A stretch of 64,000 nt of DNA from the NCBI GenBank assembly GCA_963823535.1, contig CAWGLZ010000004.1:62001-126000 (forward strand), given 5' to 3'. Below are positions 43,054 through 51,682 of this stretch, piece after piece (the first letter of the stretch is position 1; each line of letters opens with the position of its first letter). The notes below the pieces were generated by a model. The model made no database searches. It had not been told where the DNA came from and saw nothing but the letters and a program-made list of their open reading frames with translations. This DNA is from RPQJ01 sp963823535 (GTDB taxonomy: Bacteria; Pseudomonadota; Gammaproteobacteria; Steroidobacterales; Steroidobacteraceae). A program made the translations under genes and the position numbers.

Positions 43054-43695
43054 ATGAACCCGATCGCGACAGGGCAGGCGCTCGAATTTTCCGCTGCCGA
43101 CGAGGCGTGGCTGCGTCAGTACCTCGCGGAGGCGCGGCGGCGTGCGCCCGACACGCTGGGGCTCGAGGAACTCTACGGATTCCTGTTCGCCATCGTGTCC
43201 GCGCCCGACGTGGTCCAGCCGTCCGAGTGGATCCCCGCGATCTTCGATGTCGAAGGAGACGTCTTCGCCAGCGAGACCGAGGCGCTGCAGTTCCACCGGG
43301 TGATCATGGCGCTGTACGAGCGGATGAATCGCGAAGTGACCGAGGCGACCGTCCAGTTGCCGGCTTCCATCGAGGTGCGGCAACCTGCGGAAGCGAATTT
43401 CGAGGCCGCCTCGCCACTGATGCAGTGGTCGCGCGGGTTCGCCCAGGGCCACGACTGGCTGGAAGAGGCCTGGGACGTGGATCTGCCCGAGGAAGTGGAC
43501 AATGAACTCGGCGCCTGCCTGAGTGCGCTGATGTTCTTCATCGATCCCGAGTTCGGCCGCGCACTCCTCAAGGAGTCGGGCCAGCCGGCGGCGGAGCTGC
43601 CGACCTTCGCGCAGGTGCTGCTCGACAACTTCGCGGGTGCGATGATGGGCTACGCCGAGATCGGGCGGGTGCTGAAGGAAGCGCGCGCCCACTGA
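43054..43695 (+). CDS. YecA/UPF0149 family protein
   Basis: A protein of 213 residues from ATG 43054. The LEELYGFLFAIVSAPDVVQP segment and SPLMQWSRGFAQGHDWLEEA with the WxxGFxxG motif are the marks of UPF0149/YecA-YgfB proteins. The C-terminal SEC-C zinc motif found in some members is absent. These all-helical proteins have no established activity. It starts 17 bases after hemG on the same strand and probably shares its transcript. Confidence 0.85.
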   Translation: MNPIATGQALEFSAADEAWLRQYLAEARRRAPDTLGLEELYGFLFAIVSAPDVVQPSEWIPAIFDVEGDVFASETEALQFHRVIMALYERMNREVTEATVQLPASIEVRQPAEANFEAASPLMQWSRGFAQGHDWLEEAWDVDLPEEVDNELGACLSALMFFIDPEFGRALLKESGQPAAELPTFAQVLLDNFAGAMMGYAEIGRVLKEARAH

Positions 43696-43716
43696 CCGAC
43701 GCCGTGCGCGGCGTTG

Positions 43717-44619
43717 TCATCTCGAGACGAGCATCACCCCGGCAACGGCGATCGCGCCTCCGAGCAGCATGCTCGGCAGCAGCGGCTCGCCCAGCAGCAG
43801 CACGCCAAACGTCGCGCCGAACACCGGCACGAGGTTGTTGAAGACGACGGTGCGCGAGGCGCCGAGTCGCTGCAGGGCCTGGTAGTACCAGACGAAGGCG
43901 ACCGAGGTCCCCATCACGCCGAGGTAAAGCACGCTCAGCACGACGGGCAGCGTGAACGCGGATCGACCGAGATCCAGCAGGTCCGGTGCGGCGGCGATGG
44001 CCAGGAGCACGAGACCCCAGAGCGCGGCGTACGTGGTGGCGGCGAGTGGCGACAGGCCGGCCAGCACCCTGCGGCCAAGCAGGGTGTAGGCGGCCCACGA
44101 GCAGACGCCGCCGAACATCAGCAGCTCGCCGATGCCCACGGCGCCCCGGATCGACCCGAGCACGTCGCCGCGCGACACGACGATCCACACGCCCAGCAGC
44201 GCGATCACCACGCCCAGCCAGCGCCGGGCGCTCAGGCGTTCGCCGAGCAGCAGCGATGCGGCGGCGATCGTCACGACCGGGTTCAGCGCGATGATGAGGG
44301 AGGTGCGGCTCGCCGGCAGGCGTGCCAGGGCCCCCAGGAAAAACAGGTTGTAGGCGAAGATGCCCGTCGCACCGAGGAGCAGCGTGCCGATGACCTGGCG
44401 GCGAGTCAGTCGTGGCAGGCCGCCCTCGAGCCAGTGCGCGGCAACGAGCAGGGCGATCACTGCAGTGGCGTAGCGCAGCACGGAACCGACGGCCGCCGGC
44501 AGCGCCAGCGCCAGGATGCGGCCGGCAATGAACGTCCCGCCCCAGATGGCCGGGACGGCCACGAGCTTTGCGTAGGTGCCGGGCGTGACCGCCGGCGTTG
44601 TGGGGCTGGAGTCCTGCAA
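43717..44619 (-). CDS. DMT/EamA family transporter
   Basis: A protein of 300 residues with ten hydrophobic segments arranged as two EamA repeats: VPAIWGGTFIAGRILALALP begins the first and GGVCSWAAYTLLGRRVLAGL the second, with the conserved SLIIALNPVVTIAAASLLLG and VFNNLVPVFGATFGVLLLGE at equivalent places. It exports or imports small metabolites; the substrate is unknown. The start is taken at TTG 44619, as no suitable ATG exists. Divergent from the amidohydrolase gene. Confidence 0.85.
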   Translation of the reverse strand: MQDSSPTTPAVTPGTYAKLVAVPAIWGGTFIAGRILALALPAAVGSVLRYATAVIALLVAAHWLEGGLPRLTRRQVIGTLLLGATGIFAYNLFFLGALARLPASRTSLIIALNPVVTIAAASLLLGERLSARRWLGVVIALLGVWIVVSRGDVLGSIRGAVGIGELLMFGGVCSWAAYTLLGRRVLAGLSPLAATTYAALWGLVLLAIAAAPDLLDLGRSAFTLPVVLSVLYLGVMGTSVAFVWYYQALQRLGASRTVVFNNLVPVFGATFGVLLLGEPLLPSMLLGGAIAVAGVMLVSR

Positions 44620-44713
44620 GCAGCGCGCAGCCTACCCGGTTGCGGCCGAGCCGGACAGCCGCCACGATTCGCGGCGACTTGTTAGACTCCGGCACCTTTT
44701 GAGGGGAACCCGG

Positions 44714-45982
44714 ATGCGACTCATCGTCCTTGCCGCCACGCTGACCCTGGCATTGCCGGCCTCCGCCGAAACCGTCGCGCTGCAGTGCGGCGAGGTGTTT
44801 GACTCCAGGTCGGCCAGACTGGTCGGTGCGCGGACGATCGTCTCGAGCGACGGTCGGATCCGCGAGGTGCTGCCCGGACGTGCGCAGGTGCCCGGCGCGC
44901 GCGAAGTGGACCTCGCTGGACACACCTGCATGCCCGGCTGGATCGATCTGCACGTGCACCTGAGCATGCAGTCGAATCCACGCAGCTACGAGGAGCGCTT
45001 CCGGCTCGACGATGCCGATTTCGCCCTGCGCGGAGTGGGCTACGCGGAGAAGACGCTGCTCGCGGGCTTCACGACGGTCCGCGACCTCGGGGGCGAGGTG
45101 ACCCTCAAGTTGCGTGACGCAATCAATGCCGGGCTGATCAAGGGTCCGCGCATCTATGCCGCCGGCAAGTCCATCGCCACGACGGGTGGCCATGCCGACC
45201 CGACCAACGGCATGAATTCCGAGCTGTCGTTCCTGGTCGGTACGCCGGGCCCGACCCAGGGCGTGGTGAACGGACCCGAGCAAGGGCGTCAGGCCGTGCG
45301 CCAGCGCTACAAGGACGGCTCGGACGTCATCAAGATCACCGCCACGGGCGGCGTGATGAGCTATGCGAAGAGCGGCGATGGACCGCAATTCACGGTCGAC
45401 GAGATCCGCGCGATCGTGGACATCGCGAAGGACTACGGGTACTCGGTGGCCGCGCATGCCCACGGCAAGGAAGGCATGCGACGCGCCATCGAGGGCGGCG
45501 TGACGTCCATCGAGCACGGTACCTACATGGACGATGAGCTCTTCGCGTTGATGAAGAAGCACGGCACCTGGTACGTGCCGACCATCTCGGCCGGCCGCTT
45601 CGTCGCCGAAAAGGCCAAGGTGCCGGGCTACCTGCCGGAAGTCGTACGCGTCAAGGCCGAGCGCATCGGAGCGCAGATCCAGCCCACGTTCGGCAAGGCG
45701 TACCGGTCGGGCGTGAAGATTGCCTTCGGCACCGACACGGGCGTCGGCCCGCACGGCGACAACGCACTCGAGTTCGGCTACATGGTCGAGGCCGGGATGC
45801 CACCGGCCGAGGTGCTGCAGGCCGCGACCTTCATGGCGGCACAGGTGCTGGGCGAGCAGGATCTCGGCCAGCTCGCGCCTGGCTTCCGCGCCGACGTGGT
45901 CGCCGTGGCGGGCAATCCGCTCGACGACATCGCCCTGACGCGCACGGTGGCCTTCGTGATGAAGGACGGCGTCGTCTACTGA
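44714..45982 (+). CDS. Secreted metal-dependent amidohydrolase (Xaa-Arg/Lys dipeptidase-like)
   Basis: A protein of 422 residues from ATG 44714 after GAGGGGAAC, with a signal peptide ending ALPASAET. Binuclear-metal residues are H80 and H82 (WIDLHVHL), carboxylated lysine K207 (VIKITATGG), H248 (AAHAHG), H268 (IEHGTY) and D341 (AFGTDTG). The arrangement with IKITATGGVMS matches prolidase-like members of the amidohydrolase superfamily that cleave dipeptides or organophosphate-type amides. It acts outside the cytoplasm. The true substrate cannot be named from sequence. Confidence 0.85.
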   Translation: MRLIVLAATLTLALPASAETVALQCGEVFDSRSARLVGARTIVSSDGRIREVLPGRAQVPGAREVDLAGHTCMPGWIDLHVHLSMQSNPRSYEERFRLDDADFALRGVGYAEKTLLAGFTTVRDLGGEVTLKLRDAINAGLIKGPRIYAAGKSIATTGGHADPTNGMNSELSFLVGTPGPTQGVVNGPEQGRQAVRQRYKDGSDVIKITATGGVMSYAKSGDGPQFTVDEIRAIVDIAKDYGYSVAAHAHGKEGMRRAIEGGVTSIEHGTYMDDELFALMKKHGTWYVPTISAGRFVAEKAKVPGYLPEVVRVKAERIGAQIQPTFGKAYRSGVKIAFGTDTGVGPHGDNALEFGYMVEAGMPPAEVLQAATFMAAQVLGEQDLGQLAPGFRADVVAVAGNPLDDIALTRTVAFVMKDGVVY

Positions 45983-45988
45983 GCGCGG

Positions 45989-47080
45989 TCAGTCCCAGAG
46001 CGTGACGACGTGCCCGACGGCGGGCGACACGCGTCCCGCATGCGCCTCGCGCCAGGCGGCGACGGCCGCGTCGCCGCCGGCAAGGTGCTCGACGGACAGC
46101 CAGGCGTGGCTCCGGTCGACGAACTGCTCGAGCGCCGCCGCCATCCGCTGCAGGTAGACTTGCGGCCCCCAGTCCTGGATGCGCTTCTTGACCTGGCTTG
46201 GCGCGAAGAAGAAGGCCGGCTTCGGGCCCGGCAGCCTGTCGTCCCGTGACGGGGCCTCGTGGTGGCTGCGGCCGACGGCCATCGAGTACTTCAGCTGAGC
46301 ATCGAAATGCGAGTGCACGGCTGCGAGGACCGGGCCGCTGCCCGACATGTCGATGGCGACGATCGGCGCGGCAGCGGGGACGGTGGGGATGTCCTCGTAG
46401 GTGATGACCTCGTCGTAGCAGCCGACGCCGTGCGTGAACGCATGGTTGCGCGGGGAGGTGACGCCGATGACCTCGATGCCCTCGCGCTCGTCGGCGCATT
46501 GCGCGAACGCGATCGCCGTCTTGCTCGACGCCGAGAGCACCAGCACGCGGGTCGCGCCGAACCAGTCGTGGTCGGCGAAGAAGTCCTCTGCCAGCCAGCC
46601 GGTGATGAAGAGTCCCCGCAGCAGGGCGTGCCGGTCCTCGGCCTCCGCGCCCGGCCGGTAGAGCCGGTCCTTGTGCGTGTCTACATAGGCACGATAGACG
46701 GGCGCATGAGCCGCGCGGTGCGCGCCATCGTCGCGCAGGCCGTCGGTCACGGGCGTGACCGTCATGTCGACGTAGCGCGCCATCGGATACCAGCCGAAAA
46801 AGCGGCCACCCGGTTCGACGTCGGGGTGATTCGACGCCACCACCTGCGCCCAGCCCATGGCCGGTACGCGTCCCCAGGCCGGGTCCGGGCCGGGGAAGAA
46901 GTCCCAGTAGCCCAGGACGTCCCCGGTCACCGCGTACGTCACGGTGTTGGCCGTGAGCGCGAAGCGCTCGATGCGAAACCGTACCTGGCCGGGGGCCAGT
47001 GCCGGCAGGGATTCCTCGACCAGGCGGGGCGTTCCGAGCTCCGCACGATTGATCTCGAGGACCAGGTTGTTCTCGGTCAT
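45989..47080 (-). CDS. DUF2855 family protein (medium-chain dehydrogenase-like)
   Basis: A protein of 363 residues, ATG 47080. The N-terminal domain (LAPGQVRFRIERFALTANTV, then TYAVTGDVLGYWDFFP) is the GroES-like fold of medium-chain dehydrogenases without zinc ligands. A nucleotide-binding-like stretch VLVLSASSKTAIAFAQCADE follows, where the usual GxGxxG is replaced. This is the DUF2855 family, of unknown reaction. It is convergent with the amidohydrolase gene and runs in the same direction as the dienelactone hydrolase upstream, 45 bases away. Confidence 0.85.
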   Translation of the reverse strand: MTENNLVLEINRAELGTPRLVEESLPALAPGQVRFRIERFALTANTVTYAVTGDVLGYWDFFPGPDPAWGRVPAMGWAQVVASNHPDVEPGGRFFGWYPMARYVDMTVTPVTDGLRDDGAHRAAHAPVYRAYVDTHKDRLYRPGAEAEDRHALLRGLFITGWLAEDFFADHDWFGATRVLVLSASSKTAIAFAQCADEREGIEVIGVTSPRNHAFTHGVGCYDEVITYEDIPTVPAAAPIVAIDMSGSGPVLAAVHSHFDAQLKYSMAVGRSHHEAPSRDDRLPGPKPAFFFAPSQVKKRIQDWGPQVYLQRMAAALEQFVDRSHAWLSVEHLAGGDAAVAAWREAHAGRVSPAVGHVVTLWD

Positions 47081-47125
47081 GTCTGTTCCTCCCGCCAGGC
47101 GGTCACGCTCGTGCGGGCCATGCTA

Positions 47126-47791
47126 TCAGGCGCTGCCCTGCGAGGGAGCGAACCAGCGTCGGAACCAGTCGGTCGCCAGTCCCGCCGCCATCTCGAGCGT
47201 GCCCGGTTCCTCGAACAGGTGGGTCGCGCCCGGCACGATCTCGAGCCGGGCCTCGCAGTCCATCCGGGCGAGCGCCTGTCGATTGAGGTCGAGCACGACC
47301 GGATCGTTCGAGCCGACGATCAGCAGGGTCGGAGCGCGTACGTGGGGCAGTGCGTTGCCCGCCAGGTCCGGGCGGCCGCCACGCGAGACCACGGCGCGGA
47401 CGTCGAGATCCACGCTGGCGGCGAGGGCCGCGGCCGCCCCGGTGCTGGCGCCGAAGTATCCGACCGGCAGCGAGCCGGCCCAGTGCTCGCCGCGCAGCCA
47501 GTGCGTGGCGCCGGCGAGGCGGCGGGTGAGCAGCCCGATGTCGAATCGCAGGCTGGCGTCGAGCTGGTCGCGTCGCTCCTCCTCGCGCGTCAGCAGGTCG
47601 AACAGCAGCGTACCGATGCCGCCCTTGACGATCTCGCCGGCGACGTACCGATTGCGCGGGCTCAGGCGGCTGCTGCCGCTGCCGTGCGCGAAGAGCACGA
47701 TGCCGGGCGCGCCGGGCGGCAACCACACGTCGCCCGCCAGTGCGGCATCCGCCAGCGAGATCTCGACGCCGAATTGATCGATGGAATTCAT
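47126..47791 (-). CDS. Dienelactone hydrolase family protein
   Basis: A protein of 221 residues with an alpha/beta hydrolase fold. The oxyanion region is LFAHGSGSSRLSPRN. The nucleophile is S116 in GYFGASTGAAAA, with D163 in LIVGSNDPVVLDL and H191 in PGATHLFEEPG. Bacterial members of this type are often fused or linked to phosphoribosyltransferases; here the start overlaps the stop of an RNase Z fragment by four bases. Ester or lactone hydrolysis is expected, substrate unknown. Confidence 0.85.
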   Translation of the reverse strand: MNSIDQFGVEISLADAALAGDVWLPPGAPGIVLFAHGSGSSRLSPRNRYVAGEIVKGGIGTLLFDLLTREEERRDQLDASLRFDIGLLTRRLAGATHWLRGEHWAGSLPVGYFGASTGAAAALAASVDLDVRAVVSRGGRPDLAGNALPHVRAPTLLIVGSNDPVVLDLNRQALARMDCEARLEIVPGATHLFEEPGTLEMAAGLATDWFRRWFAPSQGSA

Positions 47792-48024
47792 GTCACGACT
47801 CCTCCGAACGCGGCCTGCGCTTCCGCCCGCAAGCGGGCTTCGCAGTGGGCATGGCGCGGTGAGAAATGGAAGGGCACCATGACGCGTGCTCCGGCTGCAC
47901 GGGCGATCGCGCCGGCCTGCCGCGCGGTCAGGTGATACTTGCGGGCGGCATCCTCGGCATCCTCCTCGAGGAAGACCGCCTCGATGTACATCAGATCCGC
48001 GGCTGGAAGATGGGGCGCATGGCC
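47788..48024 (-). pseudogene. rnz: C-terminal remnant of ribonuclease Z (metallo-beta-lactamase fold)
   Basis: The open frame reads HAPHLPAADLMYIEAVFLEE, then DAARKYHLTARQAGAIARAA and VMVPFHFSPRHAH. This is the end of an RNase Z-like MBL protein: a late metal-ligand segment, the KYHLTARQAG helix and the PFHFSPR histidine. The upstream HxHxDH half is missing; an in-frame TAG stands at 48025-48027 and the NAD-malic enzyme gene ends 30 bases away. ATG 47991 could start a 67-residue leftover that overlaps the dienelactone hydrolase. Not expected to be a working nuclease. Confidence 0.65.
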
Positions 48025-48053
48025 CTATCTTCCGTCCGGCAGCGGCGCGGCCG

Positions 48054-49727
48054 CTACACGTAGCTCACGTAGCGCGGGTCGTACATCTGGTGATGGATGA
48101 ACTCGAGAAGATCGTCCGGTCGGTCGATGGCGGCTAGATCGGTGCGGAACGCCACCTCAGCGACCGCGGCGCCGATCTGTGCCGAGGCCTCGCGCACACG
48201 GTTGAGCGGTGGATACAGGCTGCCCTGCGCGAGGTCGTCCTCGCCGACGCAGTCCGCGAGCGTCCTGGCTGCGACCATGAACATCTCGTCGGTGACCCGG
48301 TCGGCCCGCGTCGCGACGACGCCGAGACCGACGCCCGGGAAGATGTACGAGTTGTTGCCCTGCCGCGGAACGTAGTGCCGGCCGTCGATCGTCACCGGGT
48401 CGAAAGGACTGCCGGAAGCGAAGAGGGCGCGCCCGCCGGACCATGCATAGGCCTGCTCGGCGGTGCACTCGGACTTCGAGGTCGGATTCGAGAGGGCGAA
48501 CACGATCGGCCGCTCGTTCAGCCGCGACATCTCCTCGACGACCTCGCGCGTGAACATGCCGGGTGTCGCGCCGACGCCGATGATCGCCGTCGGCCGCAGT
48601 GCGCGCACGGCGCCCAGGAAGTCGGCGACGGGTGCGTGTTCGTGTGCGTACGGCTTCTTGTGCTCCGCAAGCTCCTTGCGGCCGGCGACAACCAGTCCTT
48701 TCGAGTCCACCATCCAGCAGCGGCCCCGCGCTGCGGCGGCGTCGAGTCCGTCGTCCACCATGGCGGCCGACAGCAGATCGGAGATGCCGGTCGCGGCCTC
48801 GCCTGCACCGAGGCACAGGAACGTCTGCTCGGCCATGCGCCTGCCGGTCACACGCAGCGCGGAAAAAATGCCGGCGACGGTCACCGCCGCGGTGCCCTGG
48901 ATGTCGTCGTTGAAGCAGCACACCCGGTCGCGATACTTGCGCAGCAGCCGGAACGCATTGTGGTTGGCGAAGTCCTCGAACTGGATCACGACGCCCGGGA
49001 ACACGACCTGGGCGGCCTCCACGAACTCGTCCACGATCTCGTCCATGGCTGCACCCGACAGGCGCCGCTCGCGCAGACCGATGTAGAGCGGATCCTGCAG
49101 CAGCGAATCGTTGTTCGTGCCGACGTCCAGCATGACCGGCAGGCACTGTCGCGGGTTCAGTCCGGCGCCGGCGGTGTACAGGGAGAGCTTGCCGATCGGG
49201 ATGCCCATGCCATTGGCGCCGAGGTCGCCGAGGCCCAGGATGCGTTCCCCGTCCGTGACGACGATCATCGCGGCATCGCGGTGGGGCCAGTTGCGCAGAA
49301 CCTGGGCGATGTGGCCGCGGTCGGCCGCGGTGACGTAGAGGCCGCGCGGGCGACGATAGATGTGCCCGAACTGCTGGCAGGCCAGTCCCACGGTGGGTGT
49401 GTAGATGATGGGCATCATCTCGTCGAGGTTGTCCGTGATGACGCGGAAGAACAGCGCCTCGTTCCGGTCCAGGAGCGATTCGAGCAGGATGTACTTTTCG
49501 AGTGCGGTGCCGAGACTCCGGAAGTTCTCGAGCACGCGGGCCGCCTGGAGTTCCTGGGTGCCGACCTGGGGCGGCAACAGGCCCCGCAGCCCGAGTGCAT
49601 CGCGTTCTGCGTCCGTGAATGCCGTCCCCTTGTTCAGTGACGGATCGCGCAGCAGCGCGGTGCCGCGCGGGAACCACTCGGGCAGGGGCGGCGGTGGGGT
49701 CCGTCTGGGTCGCTTCGAAGTCGGCAT
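48054..49727 (-). CDS. maeA: NAD-dependent malic enzyme
   Basis: A protein of 557 residues from ATG 49727; E. coli MaeA has 565. The N-terminal half has NKGTAFTDAERDALGLRGLL and MPIIYTPTVGLACQQFGHIY. ILGLGDLGANGMGIPIGKLS is the malic-acid/NAD region, VIQFEDFANHNAFRLLRKYR and CFNDDIQGTAAVTVAGI hold the metal ligands, and CLGAGEAATGISDLLSAAMV is the dinucleotide fold. It decarboxylates malate to pyruvate, making NADH. The frame is open upstream to 50174, but that region lacks family similarity. Confidence 0.95.
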   Translation of the reverse strand: MPTSKRPRRTPPPPLPEWFPRGTALLRDPSLNKGTAFTDAERDALGLRGLLPPQVGTQELQAARVLENFRSLGTALEKYILLESLLDRNEALFFRVITDNLDEMMPIIYTPTVGLACQQFGHIYRRPRGLYVTAADRGHIAQVLRNWPHRDAAMIVVTDGERILGLGDLGANGMGIPIGKLSLYTAGAGLNPRQCLPVMLDVGTNNDSLLQDPLYIGLRERRLSGAAMDEIVDEFVEAAQVVFPGVVIQFEDFANHNAFRLLRKYRDRVCCFNDDIQGTAAVTVAGIFSALRVTGRRMAEQTFLCLGAGEAATGISDLLSAAMVDDGLDAAAARGRCWMVDSKGLVVAGRKELAEHKKPYAHEHAPVADFLGAVRALRPTAIIGVGATPGMFTREVVEEMSRLNERPIVFALSNPTSKSECTAEQAYAWSGGRALFASGSPFDPVTIDGRHYVPRQGNNSYIFPGVGLGVVATRADRVTDEMFMVAARTLADCVGEDDLAQGSLYPPLNRVREASAQIGAAVAEVAFRTDLAAIDRPDDLLEFIHHQMYDPRYVSYV

Positions 49728-49936
49728 GGTGAGCTCCCGGGAGGGTCCGACCGGCAGGTCGGGGGTTCCGCCGCGTCTGCGGCATGACCGGTAATGTTCC
49801 GAGGGACGGTGCTGCAAGCGGAATCCGCAGAACCCGCATTGAAGACGCGCAGAATCGAAAGGCGAGACCCGGGCGAACGCCGCGGTTGATGCCGCGGACG
49901 GGCCCGGGACATCGCGATCGCGTATTCCAGCGGCCC

Positions 49937-50224
49937 TTATTCGTCCGTTGCGCGTCGCCCGCCCGGGCGTCGCCGCTCGGTCAATGACCACGGGTTCGAC
50001 AGTTCGCCACGGTCCTCGGAACGGCGCGGCCCAGCCCGTCGATCGTCGAAATGTCGATAGGTGCAGGTGCAATCTGCCGGCGTCTGGCACGTGGCGAGCG
50101 GCAACCGCGGGGCTTCCGCCGACAGCAGTCGCTGCCCGGCGATGGCCGTTGCGGCATCGCATGCGTTCTGGCACGGGACGACCGATACGCAGTGATATCG
50201 AAGCCTGGGGCTTCGTGCGGCCAT
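49937..50224 (-). CDS. Small Cys- and Arg-rich protein, unknown
   Basis: A 95-residue protein from ATG 50224, preceded by GGAGGGCGC. The N-terminal part YHCVSVVPCQNACDAATAIA and the LSAEAPRLPLATC block carry cysteines; CTCTYRHFDDRRAGPRRSED follows, then ERRRPGGRRATDE. The paired RRxGxxRR motifs and the CxCxYxHxxDRR core recur in small uncharacterised proteobacterial proteins, as far as I can recall. The cysteine/histidine spacing could bind a metal. It lies upstream of the malic enzyme on the same strand. Confidence 0.65.
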   Translation of the reverse strand: MAARSPRLRYHCVSVVPCQNACDAATAIAGQRLLSAEAPRLPLATCQTPADCTCTYRHFDDRRAGPRRSEDRGELSNPWSLTERRRPGGRRATDE

Positions 50225-50398
50225 GCGCCCTCCATTCGCGGGTTCTGCGCCCGCATCCCCTAGTTGGCCTGCAATCGAAGTTACTCCACGGGCGCGCGCT
50301 TGGCCAGTGCTGCCAGTGCGGCGGGCGCAGAAGGACATCGTCCGCTCGAGGCGATCGGACTGGATTAAGTCAAGTCGGGCGACCGTCGTGGCGGTGGT

Positions 50399-50839
50399 TC
50401 AGCAGCAGGAGGAAGCGACGGAGACAGCGGCCTGGGGCTGTACCGTGCCGGCCAGTGTCGCCACGGGATGCCCGGTGTCGGCCCAGCCTAGGATGCCGTG
50501 TTCCAGCGACATCGGGTTCACGAAGCCGAGGCGCAGGAGCGCTTCGGCGGCGAGCGCCGAACGCCCGCCGCTCAGGCAGTAGAGAATGACCGGGCGTTCG
50601 CGGTGGGACAGCGCTTCGGCGGTCTCGTAGTTGACCGCTGGGTGTCCGTCGACTTCGAATTCGAGCAGGCCGCGCGGGATGTTGACCGCGCCGGGGATGT
50701 GACCATCCGCGAACTCGTCGGGCTCCCGGACGTCCACGACCGGGCAGCCGAACCGCTGCAGGTCGAGCAGCTCGGGCGGCCGGATTTCGCGGATGCGGGT
50801 CCGGGCGGTAGCAATCAGGTCGCGGACGGTGAGGCTCAT
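50399..50839 (-). CDS. Rhodanese-domain sulfurtransferase
   Basis: A protein of 146 residues from ATG 50839 after GGACGGTGAGGCTC. The rhodanese fold is clear, with CPVVDVREPDEFADGHIPGA, then AVNIPRGLLEF and the active loop LYCLSGGRSALAAEALL with catalytic C88. The C-terminus ends in CC. It transfers sulfane sulfur to an acceptor, probably in the cytoplasm. It lies between an unrelated small protein and the anti-sigma gene on the same strand. Confidence 0.85.
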   Translation of the reverse strand: MSLTVRDLIATARTRIREIRPPELLDLQRFGCPVVDVREPDEFADGHIPGAVNIPRGLLEFEVDGHPAVNYETAEALSHRERPVILYCLSGGRSALAAEALLRLGFVNPMSLEHGILGWADTGHPVATLAGTVQPQAAVSVASSCC

Positions 50840-50908
50840 GGCTGCATGCTCGCGGCCGCACCGCGCTCCGTCCAATGCCGGCGCGTCAGGCAGTCATTCC
50901 CGCAGGTT

Positions 50909-51682
50909 CTATCGTTGCGCAGGTGCCGGGATCGTCGCCGCCCACGCCCGCAGCGGATCCGGCCAGCGGTCCTCGGCGCCCGGCCAGGCCGCGCGAAAGG
51001 CCTGGAGTTCCGCGACGGCTGCTGCTTCATTGCCGGCCGCACGCAAAGCGTCGATGCGCTGCGCCCACGCATCGGGGCTCAACGCCGCTCGCGACGCCGA
51101 TGACGCCCGACCCGGTACGCCTGAACTCGCATCCCCCGTTTCCGCCGACAGGCCAGATGCCGTGTCGGCGAGTGCGGTCTCGCGATCTGGCTGCGTCGTG
51201 GATGCCGCCGCACGATCCGCGACTGTCTTCGCCTGCGCAGGGGCCGGCTCGGGCGCCGATGCAGCGGAGGGCGGCGCGGGCGCCGCCTTCGACGGTGCGC
51301 TGGCACGCGTTTCGGTCCTGAGTGGCGCGGAAGGTGTCGAGGGCGTGTCGGTAGCGACCTGCGGCGCTCGTTCGCGCGCGGCTTCCATCGTCTCGTTCGC
51401 CGTCGGCGGGCGCGTCACGTCATCCCTCGGAATCATCTGCACCAGCACGAATGCCAGGCCGCCGACGCCTGCCGCGGCGGCCAGCGGTTGCCATCGTGTC
51501 CACCAGCGGCGCCCGGCAGGTTCGTCGGGCCTGCGCGGGGCGTGTCGCGCTGCCTCGGCGCGGGCCGCAACCAGGATCGCGGCATCCAGGTGCGCGGGCG
51601 GCGATTCATTCGACACGCGGCGCCAGGCCTCGTCGATCGCAGGTTCGTTGCCCGGCTGTTCGCCGGGTCGCTCGGTGGTCAT
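50909..51682 (-). CDS. Membrane anti-sigma-like protein
   Basis: A protein of 257 residues whose start overlaps the stop of the upstream ECF sigma factor by four bases, so the two are coupled. A soluble N-terminal part (PAIDEAWRRVSNESPPAHLD) is followed by a single membrane segment, WQPLAAAAGVGGLAFVLVQM, and a long Pro/Ala/Ser-rich periplasmic tail ending in a helical PDAWAQRIDALRAAGNEAAA block. This is the layout of membrane-bound anti-sigma factors, although a classical zinc anti-sigma HxxxCxxC motif is missing. Confidence 0.75.
   Translation of the reverse strand: MTTERPGEQPGNEPAIDEAWRRVSNESPPAHLDAAILVAARAEAARHAPRRPDEPAGRRWWTRWQPLAAAAGVGGLAFVLVQMIPRDDVTRPPTANETMEAARERAPQVATDTPSTPSAPLRTETRASAPSKAAPAPPSAASAPEPAPAQAKTVADRAAASTTQPDRETALADTASGLSAETGDASSGVPGRASSASRAALSPDAWAQRIDALRAAGNEAAAVAELQAFRAAWPGAEDRWPDPLRAWAATIPAPAQR

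Noticed and set aside
43568..45754. Open frame of over 700 codons on the minus strand over the DMT transporter and amidohydrolase
   Set aside because: Antisense and out of frame with two clear genes; no domain.
49728..50174. N-terminal extension of the malic enzyme
   Set aside because: No malic enzyme similarity before ATG 49727 and it overlaps the small Cys-rich gene.
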